64,000 nt of DNA from Altericroceibacterium spongiae (GTDB taxonomy: Bacteria; Pseudomonadota; Alphaproteobacteria; Sphingomonadales; Sphingomonadaceae): assembly GCF_003610805.1 (NCBI RefSeq), contig NZ_RAPF01000002.1, positions 62,001 through 126,000 of the forward strand, given 5' to 3'. The translations under genes were made by a program, and so were the position numbers. The notes beneath the pieces were generated by a model. That model had not been told where the DNA came from, did no database searches, and saw only the letters and a program-made list of their open reading frames with translations. Positions 55,301 to 60,620 of the stretch are shown one piece after another (position 1 is the first letter of the stretch; each line of letters starts with the position of its first letter).

Positions 55301-55727
55301 GACCGTGCTCTACACGCCGCCGCGGCGCGTCTATGACGATATCGGCAATGTAGCGCTCTCGCCGCAGGTGCCCAGTACCGGCGCGGGGATCGCCACGTTG
55401 GCGCCGCTCCCGGAAATCCCGTCCGGCGACGTCGACCTCATCGCGCCGCTGGGCGTGATCGACGCGGGCGAAGCGGGCATCCGCGTTTCGGGCGACATCA
55501 ACCTCGCCGCGTTGCAGATCCTCAATGCGGCGAACATCCAGGTAGAGGGCGAAGCGACCGGCATTCCGACTGTGGCAGCCGTCAATACCGGCGCGCTCAC
55601 CGCGGCGTCTTCGGCCTCCACGGCGGTTGCCAACGAGGCGGCGCAGCTCGCCGAGCGCAACCGGCCGCAGCCCGTGCGCGACATTCCGGCCATCGTGAAT
55701 GTCCGCTTCGTCGGGTTCGGCGACTAA
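43377..55727 (+). CDS. giant filamentous-haemagglutinin-type adhesin (TpsA) with DUF3739
   Basis: A 4,116-residue two-partner-secretion exoprotein, one of the largest possible for this family. Signal peptide (about 1-30), an Ala/Arg-rich helical segment (about 40-95), then the TPS/haemagg_act domain (about 100-330) with MNRNGVIFGGSSSVNVRNLI at 201-220. A long beta-helix repeat region follows, with inserts rich in PAGT/PG turns (about 1060-1185 and 2955-3075). Near the end a helix-forming island (about 3755-3870) and a DUF3739-type end (about 3960-4116; VLYTPPRRVYDDIGN) are recognisable. I see no cysteine. It is exported by TpsB at 35926 and probably anchored at the cell surface. Confidence 0.93.
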   Translation: MIANSRSLRQKLLISVSLGSLLFSGVAEAQSGRISRGRAGVDPAAAAARAAQQQATRQAETNSATQRAVAAFRRAAETRAAMQDAQNQARAAARAAQSLVSNGLGEGGLKIAGDIEIDPSLWQGADAPVESEGEDGRTVVTVGQTESKAILSWDSFNVGRETDLVFDQQGNADWAVLNRVFDINPSRIEGSITADGTVLVMNRNGVIFGGSSSVNVRNLIAASADIANDAFLESGIYSGLAGQNYVPSFTDAGGAIKVEAGAQITTSEPESVTAGGGYVLLMGTEVVNEGTITTPRGQALLAAGDDFIVRPGYGTESNASSTTRGNEVRGFIDEESESGTVINAGLIEASQGDITLTGRTIHQDGVVLATTSVNQRGTIHLLNSASDELGSVTLGAHSLTTIMPELESEDTALNSRRDALVEQSDSANARRHLDSVTGGFDNLSLLDDRLDLSRIEIVTGGNVLFKGGSQTRAQGGQVAVQAVGIDNPADDAINGRIIVEDGALIDVSGVQGVALDMESNSIVVNIQGNEMRDSPVNRENDELRSQDVWIDVRDLVLLPDGTGGYEGDRWYTAGGFLEVGGYLGNMEHGIGEWTAVGGTIAMAAREVVAEQGAVFDVSGGSLDYQAGWVRSSRVLGSDGKLYDIGQLPAGVAVVSYGNAFTRKHERWGEAYTEVFSHPLFSSRSYARWEDGYSVGRDAGRLILSAPTVLMEGEVVAEVVNGEWQTKARADGITDGYDVGAHTVAKAGSLIIGGNAALGSLGYTYDSDIRVDDFADLGGALGEGGLVSEDRTGTVWLDAGYLNDLALGGLELNTNTTIGIDSALTLADGGELVLRGADIGINADVTARSGSVLATNAVQLARYVETTPRAALIDGSSRIAVGEGVTLDMRGLWVNALEDGGDAGLLAHIDGGSVTLESTHLVSVGEDALIDVSSGAALLADRSFAGGTGGDVTLRTNMRAGGQNEHGDANITLDGDILGYGAAGAGTLTIDSGGAVSIGGELLENNGTLGAGETAEVYLTLGEDVNFAAGDTILFDYNVTLTMLEAGATVGDGQIQLDRNAPITSLVTQADWTPPMVPGDGTASNPMLQIRYTPPGETRVTSVILRPGQTPPTIPAGSTITTLYMPSGTMPDFVLPGDVFPDGVPIRPLRVDYAAGQILPRELNLKAGTTMQPGATFEHDVAVKETRQIDTDVFDNGFAQYAVNGQQGLVVTEGTQIAVERPVWRAADGMIDLPTGSDPMAALELWTPPLYMADVETGTVTQRAGASLSLHALHSDTDGFSGPIAIERDAEIRVDPGQTIDIRNGLRSMDIDGRLVAPGGTINLVNDTSTSVGASNAVMLRIGENAVLDVSGDSFVTTDVQGRRFGLVRDGGTINLGSDQRYRHPSTHLYQISPLAIVIEDGAYLDLSGGEETLLDIYPDRSGVAVAGDGGTLAISSNNRIVLDGTVDAGAGGQNAFGGTLDIMLEGTFASGETDAHPLRTVTIGAERSTAEDASGHGRMVLGVDQIEAGGYDSLSIWARDEIRFEGDVDLALGRSINLSHGIFSLSQDTLDASVNIAAPYIRFGGRGPRPVPPGSDSGSNSGYFPGVIDQYLIGSALLDPNSRFVAEAGLIDIVDGATVFGGKSERSTGVSGSTEVELPGFASVDLISSGDMRFTDGGLVAQRELTLTAERLYPTTHAAGRIQVGVGPGGTNGDPEEDAVIRFRRYGSGELATPHSVFGKLFILAPRVEQGGALFAPLGEISFGTVSNNRMPSTFPSYLSRYPVSEVILQAGSLTSLSAEGLVLPYGGTVDGIQYRYNGREVEFDYVGGNESEQQDRTSGGLIFGASDFTAEEGAVIDVTGGGTLQGAGFRSGRGGSVDLRYTPLGNSNPYYGSAEGREVYAILPGYESGYAPVDPTFGDVPLGRQITIGDDVPGLPAGTYTLLPAEYALMPGAFRVELGAEVPFDAGRNSTTAGITRTTARMGTANSDIYDALPRDIMVMSGETLREHSDYNMTTMTEWAEAEMARYGNPRILNAFLPADVRPIGFDFAWFSPFGTPADPETVSVSFDGTLLNDAAEGGRGGMVNFYGAPIEVLGTEGEASSEHVTLRDSDLNALGADVLGLAINGVSDLGLGVSGNIVLRSGSELKAGTVLLGGTSGANQVVIEDNASIDTRGLGEAGWTLENGFLLDTVTRDASFVAVSNDTLSFGQVVGEGSISIADGASLQSDGTVALVGPGGVELGDIRLTAGDLLLVVEDINIGEEAALAAADEAGVLSPGWQLSQTILDGLLRPSEGDGFGSLRLQASNSINFLGDVTLDTFDPATGESSASISLISPAIYGLGDEGDTATIRTDRLVLAGLIYGVRRNISTIDWFVAEPGPVIPDGAGTGAGAFRVEAREVLFGDGEGAFLNPATNLERPQLMLGFEDVEFAASERITSNYTGSLSVYREQTGEDTFVGGNLALTTALLTGEAGSNMAYNAGGNLVVGRPDDAGDVDLTDQDFGAQIRLSGGTVDIAGTIAAPSGLLEVRSEGDLTLADGAVIDLSGRPVEFFEEVRHGFGGDLVLTSLGGSILQSADSTIDVSADYSDSGTITAIANEGRVDLAGTLISGHTPAEGDEDSADYRGGSVDVRAGEIVDFVGLNQRLNASGFDYLRRFETGAGDLTIGSEVQAQHISVTANGGDLTVNGTLRGGGQYAGSIRLAARDNLIVSDGAVLDASGEELRLDSDGGAIEGANRALIDLTSTEGRLVLGDGVAMDVGAAGEVLGTIDLNARRLGGARGNDVAVDTGSGLSVDGAKRVAVNGFWRYDDAPVDPEDADGQIVDQAYLDRLHGDSTAFIDGALANGALQSRLAGLRQATGSALQLRPGIEIVSATENGSLRVADDLDFSGYRYGPDANPAVRGSGFAGVVSLRAGGDLIVNGNINDGFDLPPVTPDSIYNIEMTGRLNADYVLPLDMAMEAGWSIGSAYSYEYSLPFDLHPSSPFTIYTQAGTYPVDVSLTRSTNAFNQTLAGGAILPDGAIVTDVATGITYEGHIPAGTELGQASLPAGTILGKGTQVWTNAQITVSKVPAGTPLLGFRISSAPEFDQSFTLPAGQVLPRYFTLTTLTSIEPVEETIWAAAPMLASGSESWDMQMVAGANLTSADFRAVRQDGVGDMVLDNPFSVVVEYGVDQQYEGVSVIRTGTGDLDLIAARDYRQESRFGIYTAGTWIDTEATRPGGSLNLPRATFADGSVLGSDFSEYEGAVADYQPWFTTGGGHVTVDVGRDMFGHMSGQQVGTQTRSNHAVGDWLWHQGAPEIGQQTAWWINFGTYANRRLPAFDGIGTLGGGNLTVSAGRDFGAYDYVTNVGHPGALALAVGSSGWVDSDGTIHRSGGGDLSLSVGGQINPVQSRYGDINTNAPGTVTNLRGDIDITAGTIGQVWKTYEITNTESDRDPRPDSYSQANATHQYGTLAVLPGDGTTTLNSRGDMVATVFDPGLRDTPALLGVEIDGQNGALQSWFTQFTDATHVNLFSAGGDLSVGALGGYQGPAHLSAIAANGSLYGMGRVAGGESIDLQASDNSTAEFLAADTIYYLWVRTSGAPESMLATPQNPAWGVLPGSQGGNPILTNVSGNYNYGDVLARGTDTAVVRTQKVDPVLIYARDGDIINANFGTLFTNTTTDEVAYRSGHPAYIRAGRDIVGLGSGTPSFSGSGSLFVHSFADDISIIDAGRDLIWINAMVAGPGTLELNAGRNFYQDDKGVLRSVGLVGSSASSEPTGGADIAVTVGAGADGPNFAAVRDAYLDPANLADPERPLTDQDGKVAKVYTEELAEWLEGRWSDDAEQFSSDEEALAYFDALAPEHQRIFLRDIYYEELRIGGREYSGKIESGRRGSYLRGRQMVETMFPGIDSEEGTSPYEGEFVQFSTGRAAGMIRTEFGGDIQMLAPGGGVTLGLDAIRPENGDNGFLTQGTGNVQIYSQGDIALGLSRIFTTFGGDIFGWSAAGDINAGRGANTTVLYTPPRRVYDDIGNVALSPQVPSTGAGIATLAPLPEIPSGDVDLIAPLGVIDAGEAGIRVSGDINLAALQILNAANIQVEGEATGIPTVAAVNTGALTAASSASTAVANEAAQLAERNRPQPVRDIPAIVNVRFVGFGD

Positions 55728-55732
55728 TCAGG

Positions 55733-55759
55733 AGCGGGGCGGTCCTGGACCGCCCCGCT
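55733..55759 (+). terminator. perfect hairpin between adhesin and sapC
   Basis: AGCGGGGCGGTCC-T-GGACCGCCCCGCT: 13-bp arms, 5 nt after the adhesin stop. Pairing would end a few bases short of the centre to allow a loop. No T-run follows. It could partially terminate, or protect the very long upstream mRNA and lower expression of the downstream genes. Confidence 0.65.
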
Positions 55760-55780
55760 ACCACATCTCTCGGAGCAATC

Positions 55781-56614
55781 ATGACACACAAGACACAGGC
55801 CGATCAGGCCGGGAATGCGCCCTCGCGGCCGCTCTTCTACAAAGTGCCGCAATTGTTGCATTCGCAGGTTCATTCTCGATGGCGGCTCAAGGATGGCGAT
55901 GCCGCCTTTGCCGCCGAAGCGCCCTATGTCCCGATTCTCGTAAGCGAACTCGCCGCCGCTTCGCGCAACTATCCAATCGTCTTTGCCGGCGATGATGCGC
56001 AGCCCTTGGCCGTGCTTGGTCTGGAAAAGCGCAATCTGTTCGTCAAAGATGGCGTCTGGCGCGACGACAGCTACGTCCCCGCCTATGTCCGCCGCTACCC
56101 CTTCGCATTCGTGGCTACATCCGATCCGGATGGCTTCGCGCTTGCCATTGATGCAGGGTCGGAGCGAGTGATGGATGGCGGTGAAGAAGGCGTCCCGCTG
56201 TTCGAAAACGACAAACCTTCGGCATTGACGCAAAGCGCGCTTGATTTTTGCGGTGCCTTCCAGAACGACATTGCGACGACCCGCGCCTTTGCCGATGCCT
56301 TGAAAGCGCAGGACTTGCTGATCGACCGGCGCGCCGATGCGACATTGCCGGACGGTCGCAAGCTCGGGCTCGACGGCTTTCAGGTCATCGATGCCGAGAA
56401 GTTGTCCAAGCTGCCCGATGAGATCGTGCTCGAATGGCACAACAATGGCTATCTCGCCTGGGCCTATTTCCATCTCGCATCGCTGGACAGGTTCCAGTCT
56501 CTGCTGCGCCTTCAGGCTGCCATGCCAAAGTCACATCCAGATGTTTCACAGTCTGAACATTCCGATGGCGCACAAAAGCGCGCGAACCCCAAAACGAAAA
56601 AGGTCGCCTCATGA
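55781..56614 (+). CDS. SapC-family protein
   Basis: A 277-residue soluble protein matching the SapC (surface-array-protein associated) family: YVPILVSELAAASRNYPIVF, AVLGLEKRNLFV and YVPAYVRRYPFAFVATSD are the conserved blocks. SapC proteins are tied to secretion or processing of S-layer or large surface proteins and often stand next to haemagglutinin genes. It follows the adhesin after a hairpin and overlaps the OmpH-like gene by 4 nt. The mechanism is unknown. Confidence 0.92.
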   Translation: MTHKTQADQAGNAPSRPLFYKVPQLLHSQVHSRWRLKDGDAAFAAEAPYVPILVSELAAASRNYPIVFAGDDAQPLAVLGLEKRNLFVKDGVWRDDSYVPAYVRRYPFAFVATSDPDGFALAIDAGSERVMDGGEEGVPLFENDKPSALTQSALDFCGAFQNDIATTRAFADALKAQDLLIDRRADATLPDGRKLGLDGFQVIDAEKLSKLPDEIVLEWHNNGYLAWAYFHLASLDRFQSLLRLQAAMPKSHPDVSQSEHSDGAQKRANPKTKKVAS

Positions 56615-57249
56615 TTACCCGTAGGACTCTGCTATCCGCCATCCTCCTCTCGAGCGCGTCGGTCGCCAGCGCGCAAACAGTCGGCGGGCCGCAACCTGCC
56701 GCGCAGCCACAAACCGCGTCGCAATCCCAGCCTCTCGGCGGGCCGGTGGTGGACGGCGTTTGCCTGCTTTCGCGCGAGGCGATCTTTGCCAATGCCGCTG
56801 TCGGCAAGGCAGCATCGGCACGCCTTGGGGAACTAACCGAAGCTGTGCAGGCTGAAGTGGATGCCGAACGCGCCCAGCTGGAAATCGATACCAGGGCACT
56901 GGAAGGCAACAGCGCAGCGACCGACGAGAACCGCCAGGCCCTCGCCACCAGATGGCAAGCCCTTCAGCGTAGAGCCGCACATGCAAGTCGCGAGATTGAA
57001 GCGACGCGCTCCAAGGCTATGAGCCGTATTGCGAATGAAGCGCAGCCGGTCATTGCCGAGGTCTATCGGCAGAAAAATTGCGGGCTGCTGTTCGACCGCA
57101 ATTCCGCGCTTGGCGGCAATTTTGCGAACGACCTGACCTCCGATGTCGTCACCGCTCTGGATGCGAGAATTCAGACGATAACTTTCGAACGCGAACGCCT
57201 GCCCGACGTTCAGCCACAACCATCAGGGACCGATGCCGCGGTTCGCTAG
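56611..57249 (+). CDS. OmpH/Skp-like periplasmic chaperone
   Basis: A 212-residue exported protein: signal peptide (about 1-21), Gln/Pro-rich linker (about 22-45), then a Skp-type helical hairpin (about 50-190; REAIFANAAVGKAASARLGE, then VYRQKNCGLLFDRNSAL). Skp chaperones escort unfolded outer-membrane proteins through the periplasm; a dedicated copy here would suit the 4,116-residue adhesin or its TpsB transporter. It overlaps sapC by 4 nt. Confidence 0.88.
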   Translation: MITRRTLLSAILLSSASVASAQTVGGPQPAAQPQTASQSQPLGGPVVDGVCLLSREAIFANAAVGKAASARLGELTEAVQAEVDAERAQLEIDTRALEGNSAATDENRQALATRWQALQRRAAHASREIEATRSKAMSRIANEAQPVIAEVYRQKNCGLLFDRNSALGGNFANDLTSDVVTALDARIQTITFERERLPDVQPQPSGTDAAVR

Positions 57250-57268
57250 ACAACAGGGAAATCGCATC

Positions 57269-57475
57269 ATGCTCTTGGCTATCGGCCTGATCGCTCTGGG
57301 CTTTGCCGCTGGTGTGCTCGTCACCGGCCTCGCAGCCTGCTTTATCTTCGGTTTGCTGCATGCCGAAGCCGTAAGGGCGGTGGAAAGCCATGGGGGCGTG
57401 AACCTGTTCTCCTATGGTTTTGCAAATTCTCCACCCGGGACGGTCAAGCCGGGAAGCTGGCAGGTGCGGTCATGA
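57269..57475 (+). CDS. small membrane protein (68 aa)
   Basis: I take the ATG at 57269, which has AGGGAA 8 nt upstream; a start at 57233 would overlap the chaperone gene. The product has one long hydrophobic segment (about 2-30, with LIALGFAAGVLVTGLAACFI) and a short polar tail. No family is recognised. It overlaps the next small ORF by 4 nt, so it is part of the same transcript. Confidence 0.55.
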   Translation: MLLAIGLIALGFAAGVLVTGLAACFIFGLLHAEAVRAVESHGGVNLFSYGFANSPPGTVKPGSWQVRS

Positions 57476-57582
57476 GCACCGCACACCATCCATGCAAGCA
57501 GTCATATTGCTTCCTCCCCGAAGCCCTGCTCGTCAGTGCGCTTTGCTGGGCGGCAATTTTTCGTCTGATCTTCGGAGTGTGA
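57472..57582 (+). CDS. 36-codon membrane micro-ORF
   Basis: ATG at 57472 overlaps the preceding stop (ATGA) and the frame closes at a TGA (57580-57582), 2 nt before the next ATG. The product starts MSTAHHPCKQSY and contains one hydrophobic stretch (LLVSALCWAAIFRLIFGV) able to span the membrane once. Its length and coupling resemble known small membrane accessory proteins, but nothing is known of the function. Confidence 0.5.
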   Translation: MSTAHHPCKQSYCFLPEALLVSALCWAAIFRLIFGV

Positions 57583-57584
57583 CA

Positions 57585-58055
57585 ATGATGCTGAAAAGCT
57601 TGACCGGTCGGCTCGCCGCCTTGATCGGCATTGTAATCGCGTCAAGCACGCCGCTGGCGGCCCAGTCTGTCTCTCCATCGGCTGCACCTGTTGAATGGGT
57701 GCGCTATGCCGAGCAGGTCCAGACCGCCCTTACCGGCTTGCTCAAAGGCGATAGTGAGGCCGCGCTGCGCTTCCGATCCTATGTCGATGGCATGCGCAAC
57801 GCCCAGAACCAACAATCCTCCTCGCTCTTGCTGAAAGTCTGGATCGCTGACGATGGTACTGTTTCCAGGATCGACTTCACGCCCTTCGCTCATGAGGAGG
57901 CCAATGCCGATTTGCGCAGCCTGATCGAGGGAAAACGCCTGGACACATTACCGCCGCCCGATATGTTGCAGCCCTTGCACCTCGTGGTCGAACTGCAATC
58001 TGCTCCTGCTGATGGTCCGGTGACGGCCAACGCTTTGGGCGCAACTCCCAACTAG
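57585..58055 (+). CDS. secreted TonB-C-like protein
   Basis: A 156-residue exported protein: signal peptide (about 1-27), a helical segment (VEWVRYAEQVQTALTGLLKG) and a TonB-C-like alpha/beta domain (about 68-142) with LLLKVWIADDGTVSRIDFTP. There is no membrane anchor or proline rod, so it is not a classical TonB. It resembles the C-terminal domain of the protein at 32947 and may be a receptor-contacting regulator or competitor of the TonB-like proteins. It closes the adhesin operon. Confidence 0.72.
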   Translation: MMLKSLTGRLAALIGIVIASSTPLAAQSVSPSAAPVEWVRYAEQVQTALTGLLKGDSEAALRFRSYVDGMRNAQNQQSSSLLLKVWIADDGTVSRIDFTPFAHEEANADLRSLIEGKRLDTLPPPDMLQPLHLVVELQSAPADGPVTANALGATPN

Positions 58056-58074
58056 AGAATTGGAATTGTAACTG

Positions 58075-58359
58075 ATGACTGGAAATGAACTGATCGAAAA
58101 ACTGTCCGCCGACCTGGCGATGACCAAGAAAGATGTAAAAGCAATCGTTGATGGTGTCTTTACGGCCATCAGTGACGCGGCGGCAAAGGGCGATGAAATC
58201 GCGATCAATGGCTTCGGTAAATTCTCGGTCAAACGAACTCCCGCACGCGACGGGCGCAACCCGCGTACCGGCGAGCCCATGACCATCAAGGCTGCCAACA
58301 AGATCGGTTTCCGCCCTGCCAAGGCGCTCAAGGACAAACTTAACGGTCGCTCGGCCTGA
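58075..58359 (+). CDS. HU-family DNA-binding protein
   Basis: A 94-residue HU/IHF protein: MTGNELIEKLSADLAMTKKD at the dimer core, GDEIAINGFGKFSVKRTPAR and RNPRTGEPMTIKAANKIGFR (the DNA-intercalating arm with its proline). It may bend DNA at the nearby AT-rich promoter, but the gene looks like an ordinary accessory HU, 19 nt after the adhesin operon's end. Confidence 0.95.
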   Translation: MTGNELIEKLSADLAMTKKDVKAIVDGVFTAISDAAAKGDEIAINGFGKFSVKRTPARDGRNPRTGEPMTIKAANKIGFRPAKALKDKLNGRSA

Positions 58360-58444
58360 GCGCACCGCTTTCAACAAGGCCGCGATCAGACGAAATTCTG
58401 CAATAAGGGGGCGGCACTATCGCAATAGCCGGAAGGGGGATGCG

Positions 58445-59557
58445 ATGAAGCTTGCCGTCTACAATGTCGAAAATCTGTTCGATCGCGCCAAGGCGATGAA
58501 CCTCGATACCTGGGAGCAGGGGCGCCCGGTACTCGAGAAATTCGCCCAACTCAACGAACTGCTGGGGCAGATCGACTATTCTGCGGCCGACAAGACCCGC
58601 ATGGCTGAACTCATGGCCGCACTTGGTCTGGAGAAATCGGACACCGGCCCGTTCGTGCTCCTGCGCCGCAACCGCGGTGGTCTCCTGCGCCGGCCGCGGG
58701 ATGGAGGTATCCATATCGAGGCGAACGGGCGCGCCGATTGGGTCGGCTCGCTCGAGCTGCGCGATGAACCCGTCAATGAGCACGCCATGCGCAACACCGC
58801 GCGCGTGATGATGGATCTCGATGCCGATGTCCTGGGTGTCGTCGAGGCCGAAAGCCGCCCCGTCCTCGCCGCCTTCAACACCGAGATCTTGCCCGCCTTG
58901 GGCGGCACGCCCTTGCGCCATGTGATGCTGATCGATGGCAATGACGAACGCGGTATCGATGTCGGGCTGATGAGCCGCGAAGGCTATCCTATCGGGCGGA
59001 TGCGCAGCCATGTCGACGATCGCCTGGCCAACGGGCAAACGATCTTTTCGCGCGATTGTCCCGAATTCGAGGTGACGACGCCCTCGGGCGTCCGGCTTGT
59101 CATCCTGGTCAATCACTTCAAGAGCAAAGGCTATGGTTCGACAGCCTCGTCCAACGCCCGCCGCCGCGTCCAGGCCGCACGCGTTGCCGAGATCTATCGC
59201 GAGCTGAGCGGAAATGGCGTCGAACATGTCGCCATCATGGGCGATTTCAACGATACGCCCGGAAGCGCGCCGCTCGCGCCGCTGCTCGATGATACCGACC
59301 TTAAGGACATCTTCGAACATCCAGCGTTCGACGATGGCGGATGGCCGGGCACTTACGACCTGTGCAATGCCAGCAACAAGATCGACTATATCCTGTTGTC
59401 GCCGTCACTCTTCGAGCGGGTACAGGCTGGCGGAGTGTTCCGCAAAGGCATGTGGCCCGGCTCGCGACCGCGCCGCTGGGAGCCCTATGACGAGGTCGGA
59501 CGCAAACAGGATGCCGGCTCTGATCACGCCGCGATCTGGGCCGATATCGACATCTGA
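58445..59557 (+). CDS. endonuclease/exonuclease/phosphatase-fold protein
   Basis: A 370-residue member of the EEP superfamily (Mg-dependent nucleases and phosphatases). Landmarks: LAVYNVENLFDRAKAM at the start, DVLGVVEAESRPVLAA with the metal Glu, NHFKSK, MGDFNDTPGSAPL with D-F-N, and SDHAAIWADI with the general-acid His. There is no signal peptide. The substrate (DNA, inositol phosphate or other) cannot be told. An AT-rich gap precedes the next gene. Confidence 0.9.
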   Translation: MKLAVYNVENLFDRAKAMNLDTWEQGRPVLEKFAQLNELLGQIDYSAADKTRMAELMAALGLEKSDTGPFVLLRRNRGGLLRRPRDGGIHIEANGRADWVGSLELRDEPVNEHAMRNTARVMMDLDADVLGVVEAESRPVLAAFNTEILPALGGTPLRHVMLIDGNDERGIDVGLMSREGYPIGRMRSHVDDRLANGQTIFSRDCPEFEVTTPSGVRLVILVNHFKSKGYGSTASSNARRRVQAARVAEIYRELSGNGVEHVAIMGDFNDTPGSAPLAPLLDDTDLKDIFEHPAFDDGGWPGTYDLCNASNKIDYILLSPSLFERVQAGGVFRKGMWPGSRPRRWEPYDEVGRKQDAGSDHAAIWADIDI

Positions 59558-59679
59558 CCGCGGGTTCGGCCATGACCGCGAGACCTCTTGTGTCCGGGAC
59601 CGATCATTTCCATTTAATCTGGAATTTTCTGGAACATTATGCTATAGGTATGGTCAGAGAAGCCAGTTGAGGACCGCAG

Positions 59680-60132
59680 ATGACGGACATTGCCGAGCTC
59701 ACACCGATCACGGGCGACATTGCCGCTTCGGCCGACGTGACCATTAACACGAAGGGAGGATCGGTTACGGCGATCCTTAAGAAATCGCTTCGCGACCGCC
59801 TGGGTGCGCTCAGCGATCACCTGGCTGGCGCGGCGCTTCAGTTCGCTTCCGGCCAGTCTGTTCTCTTGCTTGCCGGTGCCGGTTCTGGTGCGCTGGCTGG
59901 CGCAGTGCGCGTCCGCAAGACGGGCCAGAACCGCTTTGAAATCGTTCTCGACGGGGACGAGGCCGAGGAGATCGACGAGGTTACGGCCACTTTCCTGCGG
60001 CTCAAAAAGGATCAGTTCGAAAAGGGCCTGCTCAATCTTTCCGAGCCGATGACTGCGGTGGACTGGCGCAAACAGATGGATGCCGACTTGGCGGATGTTC
60101 GCGAGGTTCTCGCCGAGGTGGACCAGAAATAA
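59680..60132 (+). CDS. hypothetical protein, first of a co-directional trio
   Basis: A 150-residue protein with no recognised domain. It mixes beta-like stretches (SADVTINTKGGSVTAILKKS, SVLLLAGAGSGALAGAVRVR) with a helical tail (QFEKGLLNLSEPMTAVDWRK). It appears soluble; the central hydrophobic run is short. Two more co-directional genes follow within 50 nt. I can propose no function. Confidence 0.6.
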   Translation: MTDIAELTPITGDIAASADVTINTKGGSVTAILKKSLRDRLGALSDHLAGAALQFASGQSVLLLAGAGSGALAGAVRVRKTGQNRFEIVLDGDEAEEIDEVTATFLRLKKDQFEKGLLNLSEPMTAVDWRKQMDADLADVREVLAEVDQK

Positions 60133-60173
60133 GGTCGCCTTGCGTGCGGCAAAAGGTAGCGGAGAGGTGAAGC

Positions 60174-60620
60174 GTGACCGAGCCGGATCGCGGCGCCATA
60201 CTTTACGAGGACGAAGATTCCTTTCGCGCGCAACGCCGCCAGGCGGCCGAAGACTGCGTTGCCGAGTTCCGCGCGGCATCGGCCTTGGTCGATGGCTCCG
60301 AGGCGCGCCTGCGGCCCGTCATAAAGGCGCTGCGCGCCCTTGATGCCTTCGCCAAGGAGGTCGAGCGCCTGACCGCCCAGCGCGGCTTTGCTGCGCTTCC
60401 CGAGTTCAAGCGCGGCACAGAACGGTTCGATGGCTACCACCAGCTCACCGAGGCACCCTGGCGCGGCATTTTCCTGGTAAGTCGCGACGGCGGTCAGGTC
60501 GTCGGCCTCGTCTTTTCGCGCCATCCGCACAAGCTGGAAGAGAGGCTCGGCGAGATCGCGCAGGGCTACCGGCACATCGGCAGCGATGAGCCGGAAAAGG
60601 AAGAATCCGATGGCGACTAA
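60174..60620 (+). CDS. hypothetical protein, second of the trio
   Basis: A 148-residue protein with a GTG start preceded by GGAGAGG. A helical first half (DSFRAQRRQAAEDCVAEFRA, VIKALRALDAFAKEVERLTA) leads to a beta-rich segment (YHQLTEAPWRGIFLVSRDGG, VVGLVFSRHPHKLEER). No named family is known to me. It overlaps the third gene by 11 nt. Confidence 0.6.
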   Translation: MTEPDRGAILYEDEDSFRAQRRQAAEDCVAEFRAASALVDGSEARLRPVIKALRALDAFAKEVERLTAQRGFAALPEFKRGTERFDGYHQLTEAPWRGIFLVSRDGGQVVGLVFSRHPHKLEERLGEIAQGYRHIGSDEPEKEESDGD

